Shown: in pieces, positions 25,027 through 32,171 of the stretch | Position numbering within the stretch: position 1 is the first letter of the stretch | Layout of the letters: each line of letters opens with the position of its first letter | Assembly (NCBI GenBank): GCA_017509155.1 | Contig: JAFWQE010000121.1 | Location: 1 to 32,545 of the forward strand | Origin: Prevotella sp. | GTDB taxonomy: Bacteria; Bacteroidota; Bacteroidia; Bacteroidales; Bacteroidaceae | Direction of reading: 5' to 3' | Length of the DNA stretch: 32,545 nucleotides | Notes under the pieces: generated by a model | Told to the model about the DNA's origin: nothing | Database searches by the model: none | The model's input: the letters and a program-made list of their open reading frames with translations, nothing else | Made by a program: the position numbers and the translations under genes

Positions 25027-25866
25027 TTAGGATTGGGGGTTGATGTTCTGGATTTTCCCTGCGGTCACGGCGTTGAAGAGCAGCTCCAGGTTCAGCTGTG
25101 TCTCGCCGCTGCCGGCCTCACGCCGCGCTATCACGGCGTTGCCCTGCATGGATGGCTCGCTGTAGACGACGTCGTCCATCGGGCTGCCCAGCGCGCGATA
25201 CTCAAAACCGTAGCTTTCGCAGATGTCGCCAACCGACGCATTGAGCAGCAGACCCGAGCGCGACAGGATGAGAATATGGTCGAGAAGCGACTCCACGTCG
25301 TGCACCTGATGGGTGGAGATGATGAGCGTGCGATCCTCGGTCATGTTGTTGGCCACCACGCGGCGGAACTGTGTCTTCGACGGAATGTCCAGCCCGTTGG
25401 TGGGCTCGTCCATGAGGAGCAGCCTCGTTCCCGCAGCAAGGGCGAAGCTCATGAAGACTTTCTTCTTCTGTCCCATTGAGAGAGCATTGAGATGAAGTGA
25501 TGTGGGCAGTTCGAAATCTTCAAGGCAGCTCCTGAGCACCTCGCTGCTGAAACGGGGGTAGAAGGGCTTCATGATGCTCACGTATTTGTCGAGCGTCATG
25601 GCGGGCAGGTCGAATTCCTCGGGTACGATGAACAGTTCCTCGAGCATGGCGGGCAGACGCTTGCCCGACTCCATGCCGTCGACGGCGACGCTGCCCTGCG
25701 TGGGGCGCAGCAGTCCGGCCAAGAGGTAGAGCAGGGTACTCTTGCCCGTGCCGTTCTTGCCCAACAGGCCGTAGATGTTGTTTTCGCTGAGCTGAAGGCT
25801 GAAACCGTCGAACACGAGTTCCTTCGAGCCTGCATATCGATAGCTGAGATTCTGAATGTCGATCAT
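25027..25866 (-). CDS. ABC transporter ATP-binding protein of the YtrA-like operon
   Basis: A 279-residue ATPase with Walker A GKNGTGKST (36-44), signature LSMGQKKK (129-136), Walker B LLLMDEPTNGLD (149-160) and switch His186 in IISTHQ. The signature has Met in place of the usual Gly and the Q-loop region is LFIVPEEFDLP, both common in YtrB/BcrA-type ATPases. A C-terminal extension of about 70 residues follows the domain. Two membrane proteins and a GntR repressor follow directly. No promoter match was found in the 194-base spacer upstream, so transcription from the promoter at 26605-26636 is likely. Confidence 0.93.
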   Translation of the reverse strand: MIDIQNLSYRYAGSKELVFDGFSLQLSENNIYGLLGKNGTGKSTLLYLLAGLLRPTQGSVAVDGMESGKRLPAMLEELFIVPEEFDLPAMTLDKYVSIMKPFYPRFSSEVLRSCLEDFELPTSLHLNALSMGQKKKVFMSFALAAGTRLLLMDEPTNGLDIPSKTQFRRVVANNMTEDRTLIISTHQVHDVESLLDHILILSRSGLLLNASVGDICESYGFEYRALGSPMDDVVYSEPSMQGNAVIARREAGSGETQLNLELLFNAVTAGKIQNINPQS

Positions 25867-25941
25867 GGGTGTATCTTTTTTATATATGTGTTCTGTTGAT
25901 GATGATTCTGATGTTTGTGGGTTGCTGGTGTCTCATTTGCT

Positions 25942-26034
25942 ACAGTAGTGGCAGAGGTTCGCTGCTCTGTGCTCTTCAGCCTTGTGGCAGGCAGAGGCGT
26001 TGTCTGTAGTTTCCTGGAATCCTGCCACTACTGT
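25942..26034. repeat. Inverted repeat in spacer between DUF3836-like gene and ABC ATPase gene
   Basis: ACAGTAGTGGCAG (25942-25954) and its exact reverse complement (26022-26034) flank a 67-base loop that itself holds two GGCAGAGG copies. It has no T-run, so it is not a classical terminator. It may be an mRNA processing or attenuation structure. Confidence 0.65.
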
Positions 26035-26060
26035 TGCTCCTTTTCCAAGGCAATGGCGCC

Positions 26061-26540
26061 TCACTTTTTTGCCAGCAGGATGTCGTTCCAGGTGTTGCTG
26101 ATGGTCAGATGGTCTATGGGATGGAAGTCGCCTCGGTGGTCTCTCTTCAGATAGTTCACGGAAACGAGGTTGTCCAAGCTGAACGTATAGACGGCCTTCT
26201 CGTCCACGTTTTTCCATTCCTGGGTCTTGCCGTTCCAGTCGCTGTGTGAGAGTTCGTAGCCGTTGTCGGTGTAGCAGAACTGCAGGCGATAGTCGGGCAC
26301 GAAGCGGTTTTTCCAGGTGTCCCATCGGCTGACGGTCTTTTCCACGAGGCGGCCGTTGGCGTCATAGCTGAACTGGCACGTCAGTTTGTTCTGAAGCATG
26401 TCGCCTTGCTGGGCGTACACATAAAGGGTCTTCACTGCGCCGTTCTCGATGTCGGCGTTGTAGTAATAGTCAGAACTGTTGCTGTTGGCAGCGTTGAAAT
26501 ACATGCTGAGCACGGTGAACACGGTGATGATGGTTTCCAT
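26061..26540 (-). CDS. DUF3836-like small secreted protein
   Basis: A 159-residue protein resembling the Bacteroidetes family DUF3836, recognised from its repeated aromatic beta-strand pattern: VKTLYVYAQQ, CQFSYDANGRLVEKTVSRWDTWKNRFVPDYRLQFCYTDNGYELSHSDWNGKTQEW. The first 20 residues are moderately hydrophobic (METIITVFTVLSMYFNAAN) and could be a signal peptide, though a clear cleavage site is missing. No enzyme motif is present and function is unknown. It is the first gene after a strong promoter whose start site is covered by an inverted repeat, and it probably leads the ABC-GntR operon. Confidence 0.7.
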   Translation of the reverse strand: METIITVFTVLSMYFNAANSNSSDYYYNADIENGAVKTLYVYAQQGDMLQNKLTCQFSYDANGRLVEKTVSRWDTWKNRFVPDYRLQFCYTDNGYELSHSDWNGKTQEWKNVDEKAVYTFSLDNLVSVNYLKRDHRGDFHPIDHLTISNTWNDILLAKK

Positions 26541-26580
26541 AATTCTTGTATTTTTAAATTGTTATTTTAAAGGTGTTTTA

Positions 26581-26602
26581 GTGTACTACTTTAATAGTAC
26601 AC
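26581..26602. promoter_or_regulatory. Perfect inverted repeat, probable GntR/YtrA operator
   Basis: GTGTACTA (26581-26588) and TAGTACAC (26595-26602) are perfect 8-bp arms around CTTTAA. It lies immediately downstream of the -7 element on the minus strand, over the predicted transcription start. GTG and CAC half-ends are 16 bases apart, like the GGTG-N16-CACC form I recall for a Xanthomonas YtrA-type regulator. Confidence 0.6.
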
Positions 26603-26604
26603 CG

Positions 26605-26636
26605 CAAAGGTAGGCTGATTTCGCTTTCCTTCCAAA
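26605..26636 (-). promoter_or_regulatory. Promoter of the DUF3836-like gene and probably the ABC-GntR operon
   Basis: On the minus strand TTTG (26633-26636) is followed after 20 bases by TACCTTTG (26605-26612), an exact consensus pair. The predicted start of transcription falls inside the inverted repeat at 26581-26602, leaving a leader of about 60 bases. Confidence 0.75.
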
Positions 26637-26761
26637 TTTTTCCGAGCTTTTTTTTCGGAAAAGGCCGATATTTAACATTTGTTAGTTCTTTGGGCTTGGT
26701 TTTTGCGTTTTTCGGTCTTGTTTTTCAAGGTTTGAGCACTCTTTGCCTCTGCCTGTCAAGA
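26637..26761. other. Gene-free spacer between convergently placed regulatory elements
   Basis: Part of the 344-base gap 26541-26884. Apart from the promoter and operator (26581-26636) and the terminator (26762-26823), it is T-rich sequence without a recognisable gene or site. Confidence 0.5.
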
Positions 26762-26823
26762 AGAAACCCTGCATGGGTGAAAGCAAAGAAGACGAACTTG
26801 CTTTCTGCCCATACAGGGTTTCT
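26762..26823 (-). terminator. Long hairpin terminator of the lipoprotein arabinanase gene
   Basis: The arms 26762-26786 and 26798-26823 pair over about 24 positions with one mismatch and one extra base around an 11-base loop. The minus-strand transcript leaves the stem into TTCTTCTTG. It begins about 60 bases after the stop codon at 26885. Confidence 0.7.
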
Positions 26824-26884
26824 GTTCTCTTTATCTTGCGGTCCAGGTCTGGGGCCTGGGCCTATGCGCTTCGCGCGTACCTAT

Positions 26885-28831
26885 TTACTTCTTCTTCCCC
26901 CAGAATGTGGTGGGATTGTTGCGGCTTTGCGGTGTGTAGCCGGCATACACGATGGTGGCATGGCGCGGGTTGGCCTCCCAGTCCACCTCGCGGGCCACGC
27001 AGAGCTTGTAGTTGCCAATGGTCAGGATGTTCTTGGCCGGATCGAAGCTCCACTTGGCTGCACTGAACGGTCCGCCGCTCACGGTGTGGTCGGCGCTGAA
27101 GGTGGCGCTGACCGACGAAATCTGCTGTCCGTACTTGTAGGTGATGGACAGGTGGTCCCATGTGCCAACAATCTCGGCCTCGCTGATTTCCTTCTGCGGC
27201 ACGGCGCCATAGCGTTCGGGCAGCACCACGGGCCAGCCGTCCTCAGTCCAGAGGATGCGGCGCACGTGACCCAGCATCACAGCGTTGGGCGCCCACTCGG
27301 GCATCACAGGATAGTCGGTGGGGAAGCGGCCCTGGCACGAGAAGAACCAGTTGTCCTGTCCGTCTTCCCACACGGCGCAGTGGCTGATGCCCACCCATCC
27401 GGCATCGCCCGCAAACTTATACGGGTGGGTGATGATTGGGTAGGCGTCGCCGCCGTTGGTCACGTCGTTGCCCTGATAGTTCAGGTAGGGTCCGTCCACC
27501 TTGGTGGAGCGCACCACGCGCGTATTATAAGGAATGTCGAGTCCGTCGTAGGCCATGAACAGGTAGTAGTAGCCATTGCGATAGATCACTTCCGGAGCCT
27601 CGGAGCCCTGCCAGCGGTTGCCGTTCTCGCGGGTGTACACGCGCTTGCCGTAGTTGGCGGCATTGGCGGCGCCCCACGGGTTGCCCAGTTCGTGCATCGG
27701 CTTGCCGGTGTCGGGGTTCAGCTGCACGGCGGGGAAGCCCGAGTGCCACGAACCGTAGATGAGCCAGTGCTCACCGTTGGGCGTGATGATGTACGACGGG
27801 TCGATGGCGTTCCACCTGTAGTAGCAGTTGCCCCAGTTGTCGGGACGCACGTGGAAGTTGAGTTCGCGGTCGCTGTAGTTGGTGATGACGAAGCCTTTGT
27901 CCTGCCACGACCTGATGTCCTGTGGCGTGCTGGTCTCCATAAGGCCTATGAATGCGCGCTCGCCCCAAGAGTTGTTGGTGCCGTCGATTGTTCCGTCGAT
28001 GGTGATGACATAGTACATGCGGTAGAGATTAGCGCTTACGCGACGTGCGCAGGGTGCCCAGTAGCCGCACTTGTTGAAGTCGGCCTTGCTGTCGCCCAGC
28101 CCCATGGCAGCGTGTATCTCGTTGAGCTTTGTCTTCACCCATGAGGGCAGTTCGGTCATCGTGGCTCCCATGTATTCCCAGTCAACCATGTTCTTCGAGC
28201 GGCGGCAGTGGAAGTGTCCGTGGCCGTCCTGCGGGTTGCCGAAGCCGGCATCGGTCTGATACATGTAGTAGTAGCCGTCGTCGGCCTTCATCACTGTCGG
28301 GTCGTGAACGTTGGCCAGGTTCCATTTGGCGCGGTCATTCCAGCCGGCAAACGAGCGGTAGTCGTCCTTATAGGTGGGTGGTGTGTAGCCGATGAGCGGG
28401 TCGACATAGGGTTTTTCACTGGTGGTGAAGCTGGTCTGCTGCGAGTAGATGGTGCCCTGTGCATTGGTCAGGAAGGCGCGCACGTAGTAGGTGGTGCTTG
28501 GTTCCAGGTTGGTCAGATAGGCCGTCCAGCCCGACGTGAGCGATGCCACGGTGGCGTTCAGGGCGGGATTGGCCGAGGTGCCGTAGCAGAAACCGTGCTT
28601 CGTCATTCCCGAAGCGCTACCCGTAATGGTGGTGGTCAGCGTGGCCGATATCTCGGTGATGTCGCTAACGGTGGGCACGGCCAGCGAGGTGGTCTGAGGT
28701 GCCGGCTCCGGATTGTCGGGGTCGTCGCTGTCGCCGCACGATGCAAACAGCCAGCTGACGCAAAGCAACAACACAGGCAGCACACCGCCCAGCGTTGTGC
28801 AGGTGAATAAAGATGATGATGGTCTTTTCAT
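26885..28831 (-). CDS. GH43 arabinanase lipoprotein with fibronectin III-like domain, probably surface exposed
   Basis: A 648-residue lipoprotein. The start at 28831 (MKRPSSSLF) is chosen because a lipoprotein signal follows (LLLCVSWLFASC, lipid Cys32) and the upstream extension runs into the leader. The Cys is followed by acidic residues (GDSDDPDNPE), in line with the Bacteroidetes surface-export signal. A fibronectin III-like domain spans about 48-138 (TTYYVRAFLTN). The GH43 propeller follows, with Asp177 in NVHDPTVMKADDGYYYMY, Asp344 in NAIDPSYIITPNG and Glu411 in GSEAPEVIYRNGYYYLF. A C-terminal beta domain of about 90 residues (EIVGTWDHLSITY) resembles a lipocalin-like or GH43 C-terminal domain. 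Endo-acting arabinanase is the best guess, by similarity to surface arabinan enzymes of Bacteroides. It is transcribed from 28922-28952 and ends at a long hairpin. Confidence 0.9.
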   Translation of the reverse strand: MKRPSSSLFTCTTLGGVLPVLLLCVSWLFASCGDSDDPDNPEPAPQTTSLAVPTVSDITEISATLTTTITGSASGMTKHGFCYGTSANPALNATVASLTSGWTAYLTNLEPSTTYYVRAFLTNAQGTIYSQQTSFTTSEKPYVDPLIGYTPPTYKDDYRSFAGWNDRAKWNLANVHDPTVMKADDGYYYMYQTDAGFGNPQDGHGHFHCRRSKNMVDWEYMGATMTELPSWVKTKLNEIHAAMGLGDSKADFNKCGYWAPCARRVSANLYRMYYVITIDGTIDGTNNSWGERAFIGLMETSTPQDIRSWQDKGFVITNYSDRELNFHVRPDNWGNCYYRWNAIDPSYIITPNGEHWLIYGSWHSGFPAVQLNPDTGKPMHELGNPWGAANAANYGKRVYTRENGNRWQGSEAPEVIYRNGYYYLFMAYDGLDIPYNTRVVRSTKVDGPYLNYQGNDVTNGGDAYPIITHPYKFAGDAGWVGISHCAVWEDGQDNWFFSCQGRFPTDYPVMPEWAPNAVMLGHVRRILWTEDGWPVVLPERYGAVPQKEISEAEIVGTWDHLSITYKYGQQISSVSATFSADHTVSGGPFSAAKWSFDPAKNILTIGNYKLCVAREVDWEANPRHATIVYAGYTPQSRNNPTTFWGKKK

Positions 28832-28921
28832 GATTGTATACCTTATTTTAAATATTTGTTCACGTTCGGTTTGTTTTCTGGAGTCTTGCGACTGAGTCTT
28901 CCGCAATCTCATTGTTGCATG

Positions 28922-28952
28922 CAAAGATAGGGAATTTTAGGCAAATGGCAAA
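28922..28952 (-). promoter_or_regulatory. Promoter of the lipoprotein arabinanase gene
   Basis: On the minus strand TTTG (28949-28952) precedes TATCTTTG (28922-28929) by 19 bases. Predicted start of transcription is near 28916, giving a leader of about 85 bases before the ATG at 28831. Confidence 0.75.
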
Positions 28953-29052
28953 GGAAAAGCACGAAAAACATGCAGGCATCTCCACATTCCTCGTCTTCAT
29001 TTTGCCAAACAGACAAACCGGCAACGCCATTTTCAAACACCGAAACCGCCAG

Positions 29053-29140
29053 TTCTTGTAAACGATTCCATTGGAATCGTCGAACAATCCCATTGATTTC
29101 GTTGAACGATTCCATTGGTTTCGTTCAACAAATCCATTGG
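29053..29140 (-). repeat. Four tandem 22-nt repeats (family copy 2)
   Basis: Read on the minus strand, units begin at 29140, 29118, 29096 and 29074 and follow the same YCAATGGRATNGTTNAACGAAA-type pattern as 16414-16501. One junction gives ACGATTCC-ATT-GGAATCGT, an 8-bp-arm hairpin. It lies between the divergent promoters of the two GH43 genes. The rest of the 28832-29316 gap holds only those promoters. Confidence 0.85.
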
Positions 29141-29255
29141 TTTTGTTTCGCAATTTTGCCGAAATGCCCGTGTCGTTCTGCCCTTTTTGAACTTTCATTT
29201 CAACGTTTTGCATCAGCTGCAATGTAGGTTAACGATTACTAAATATGGAATTCAC

Positions 29256-29286
29256 TTGCACATCTCGATTCTTTTTCATAACTTTG
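29256..29286 (+). promoter_or_regulatory. Promoter of the plus-strand GH43 gene
   Basis: TTG (29256-29258) is followed after 20 bases by TAACTTTG (29279-29286), which matches TAnnTTTG exactly. Predicted transcription start is near 29292, about 25 bases before the ATG at 29317. Confidence 0.7.
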
Positions 29287-29316
29287 CATGTAAATATTAA
29301 CGCTAACAATTTTTTA

Positions 29317-31839
29317 ATGAAAAGATCTACTTTATGGTTATTGGCGACGCTGCTTCCCCTTTTTGCAGCTGCGTATACGCTGAATCGCGTCAGTGTTCAC
29401 GACCCGAGTGTGGTTTGGGATCCATCGACGCAGTCGTACTACATCTTCGGTTCTCACCGTGGTAGTGCGAAAACGACCGACATGATGAACTGGACAACCA
29501 TTTCCGTGCCTTGGCAGACGGCAACAAGCAACAACGCAGCCAACAGGTATGCCTTCACCACACCTGCGGTGAAGAAAGTGAAGAAAGGCGGGGTGGAAGT
29601 TGACTTCCCTGCCTTCGATGCGTTTGCCTGGTCAAAGCGAGGAAACAGTGCCTACAACATTGACGGTAATCTTTGGGCACCCGACGTCATCTATAACAAG
29701 GCCATGAATAAGTGGTGCATGTATATGAGCGTGAATGGAGACTTCTGGTATTCCAGCATTGTGCTGCTAACGTCAGACAAGATTACCGGGCCCTATCTCT
29801 ATCAGGGACCGGTGTGCATCAGCGGATTCTCCTCTGGCACAAGCTATAAAGACACCGATCTGGAGCTGGTTCTCGGCGAGTTGAGTTCACTGCCCAGCCG
29901 CTATAATGTGGGAAACAACTGGGGACGACGCTACCCCAACAACATCGACCCTTGCGTGTTCTACGATGAGCAGGGCAAACTGTGGATGTCGTATGGCTCA
30001 TGGAGCGGTGGTATCTATATGCTGGAACTTGACGAAGAGACAGGCCTGCGCGACTACGATGTGACGTATCCGCTGACCGGGTCTGGCGACGGCATCACGA
30101 CAGACCCCTACTTTGGCAAGAAGATTGCAGGAGGTTACTATTCTTCGGGCGAAGCATCGTATATCGAATACATCAATGGCTACTACTATCTGTTTGTAAC
30201 CAATGGCGGTCTTGCTGCCGGCGGCGACCCCAACGACTATAACAATGGTGGCTACCAGATGCGCGTATTCCGTTCGGAAACGCCCGATGGTCCGTATGTC
30301 GATGCCAGTGGATTGAGCGCACTATACAGCAGTTACATGCTGAACTTCGGCCCGAAAGCGACCACCAATCGCGGTGTGAACATCTTTGGAGCATACGGCG
30401 AATGGGGCTATCAGACGACGGGCAACATGGGTGAACGTTCGCAAGGCCACAACAGCATAATTGCCGCTGAGGACGGGCGAACCTACCTTGTCTACCACAC
30501 GCGTTTCCAAAACTGGGGCGAAGGACATCAGGTGCGCGTCCACCAGGTGTTCCAGAACGAAGACGGATGGCTGGTGGCAGCGCCGTTTGAGTATACGGGC
30601 GAACAGGTGAAAAGTGCTGACATAGCAACCACTCAGCAGATTGCAACCAATGATATTCCCGGCACCTACAAGGTGCTCATACATAAGTATAAGCTCGACC
30701 ACACAAAAAAGGAACAGGTAAAACCCATCACGGTGTCGCTTAATGCAGATGGCACCATCACCGGCGACAACACCGGCACATGGGAGGTTCAGGAGGGAAC
30801 GTCATACGTGAAGATAACTCTTCGCGGCAACATCTACAAGGGAGTGATGATAGAGCAGACGATGGAGCCGACCACGCAAAAGGTTCCCGCCTTCACTGCT
30901 ATGAACAAGAATGGCGTGAGTGTGTGGGGATACAAGTACTCCAGTGCGACAGCGCCAGAAGATCCCGTTGAGGCAACATGGAAATACTATCAGGACTTCA
31001 GCTCTACCGACGGGCTGACCATCGTGGGCGGAGGTTCGTTTGTTGAGGATGCCACCTTTGGACATGCCTTCCAGAATGGTGGCGGCGCTGTTCGCAGCCA
31101 TTACCTGCTGCTGCCCGAAGATGTGCTCTCGCATTCTACGGAGACTCAGCAGATGACCATCGGCTTCTGGGTGAATGCAAAGAATGCGGGCGATGCATCG
31201 GCCTACACCTACGCGCCGTTCTTTACGGCCTACGGCAGTGCTCCTAGCCCGGCCAACAAGGCGCCGATGCTTGCTTTGGAAAGCAGAGGAACAGTGCAGA
31301 TTAACTGCGCAGGCTGGTGCGATTTCACTGGCGCCAACCATGTAGACGGCAAGGTAAATATCTACAACCAGAACGCATGGGAGGCTGGCGATGCTGCCTT
31401 TAACTTCGTGAACAACTGGCTGGCTGATGGCAAATGGCACTACTACACGATAACTTTCAAAGGCAAGGAAGTCATTCAGTATATGGATGGCGAGGTAACC
31501 AACTGCTGGATACTCAATCCTTATGTTGAGGGCCAGCAGGTGACAGGCCTGTTCAGCAACGGCGCCGACCTGAAATACATCTGCCTGGGCGGCAATCAGG
31601 CTTGGGATTGGGCCGACAGCGACGCGAAGTTTATGTTTGCCAAGCTGCTCATTCAGAACAATGCCATGTCGGTAGATGATATCAAGAACCAGATGTTTAT
31701 CGACAACACGACAGGCATTAGCACCGTGAAAACAGACAGACAACACGATGGCTACATCTACGACATGATGGGACGTCGCGTGACTGACACCTCGCACAAG
31801 GGCATCTACATCGTCAAGGGCAAGAAATATGTTAGGTAG
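29317..31839 (+). CDS. Secreted GH43 arabinanase with GH43 C-terminal, LamG-like and tail domains
   Basis: An 840-residue secreted enzyme. The ATG at 29317 (MKRSTLWLLATLLPLFAAAY) gives a proper signal peptide and follows the promoter; the longer upstream frame crosses the promoter. The GH43 domain (about 22-430) has Asp29 in SVHDPSVVWDPSTQSYYIFGSH, Asp211 in NNIDPCVFYDEQGKLWMSYGSWSGG, Glu279 in SSGEASYIEYINGYYYLF and His378 in GHNS. A beta domain (about 445-545) matches the GH43-associated C-terminal domain. Residues about 555-800 form a LamG/concanavalin-like domain (MTIGFWVNAKN, DGKWHYYTITFKGKEVIQYMDGEV). The end is a tail, YDMMGRRVTDTSHKGIYIVKGKKYVR. The fold suggests arabinan cleavage; endo or exo action is unresolved. 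Codon use looks more AT-rich than in neighbouring genes. Confidence 0.92.
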   Translation: MKRSTLWLLATLLPLFAAAYTLNRVSVHDPSVVWDPSTQSYYIFGSHRGSAKTTDMMNWTTISVPWQTATSNNAANRYAFTTPAVKKVKKGGVEVDFPAFDAFAWSKRGNSAYNIDGNLWAPDVIYNKAMNKWCMYMSVNGDFWYSSIVLLTSDKITGPYLYQGPVCISGFSSGTSYKDTDLELVLGELSSLPSRYNVGNNWGRRYPNNIDPCVFYDEQGKLWMSYGSWSGGIYMLELDEETGLRDYDVTYPLTGSGDGITTDPYFGKKIAGGYYSSGEASYIEYINGYYYLFVTNGGLAAGGDPNDYNNGGYQMRVFRSETPDGPYVDASGLSALYSSYMLNFGPKATTNRGVNIFGAYGEWGYQTTGNMGERSQGHNSIIAAEDGRTYLVYHTRFQNWGEGHQVRVHQVFQNEDGWLVAAPFEYTGEQVKSADIATTQQIATNDIPGTYKVLIHKYKLDHTKKEQVKPITVSLNADGTITGDNTGTWEVQEGTSYVKITLRGNIYKGVMIEQTMEPTTQKVPAFTAMNKNGVSVWGYKYSSATAPEDPVEATWKYYQDFSSTDGLTIVGGGSFVEDATFGHAFQNGGGAVRSHYLLLPEDVLSHSTETQQMTIGFWVNAKNAGDASAYTYAPFFTAYGSAPSPANKAPMLALESRGTVQINCAGWCDFTGANHVDGKVNIYNQNAWEAGDAAFNFVNNWLADGKWHYYTITFKGKEVIQYMDGEVTNCWILNPYVEGQQVTGLFSNGADLKYICLGGNQAWDWADSDAKFMFAKLLIQNNAMSVDDIKNQMFIDNTTGISTVKTDRQHDGYIYDMMGRRVTDTSHKGIYIVKGKKYVR

Positions 31840-31891
31840 TCGTGTGACGATGCACTATTGATGGCATTGCAGCCAAGGCAGCACAATAAAG

Positions 31892-31940
31892 AAGAAAGCC
31901 ATTTCAATACTCGGTTCTGAGTAGCGAAATGGCTTTCTTT
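31892..31940 (+). terminator. Terminator of the plus-strand GH43 gene
   Basis: The arms AAGAAAGCCATTTC (31892-31905) and GAAATGGCTTTCTT (31926-31939) form a 14-bp perfect stem, with an inner TACTC/GAGTA stem in the loop. The run TTCTTT follows. It begins 53 bases after the stop codon. Confidence 0.8.
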
Positions 31941-32170
31941 GTATGGATGGTCAGGCCGTTCCCTATGTTCAAAGACATTCATGAACACTTGCCTGCATCG
32001 TCGTCTTTGAGCACCCATAAGAGTAGTTGAAATTCATTTTGTCTTATAGGCTTTCAGTAAGGCTACTGCTGACCATCGGTAAAGGTGACAATATAGCAGT
32101 TGGCATCTCCGCAACTTCTAGAGCTGAATGAAGATTTGTTTTCAGTTCCGAATGTGTTTTCCATCTGTGC
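31941..32170. other. Gene-free stretch
   Basis: No convincing coding frame, promoter pair or hairpin was recognised here. Small open frames are short and lack start signals. It separates the GH43 terminator from the repeat element at the window end. Confidence 0.5.
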
Positions 32171-32171
32171 G

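Noticed and set aside
26690-28144. 484-codon plus-strand open frame
   Set aside because: It is antisense to the lipoprotein GH43 gene and its start lies within the terminator region.
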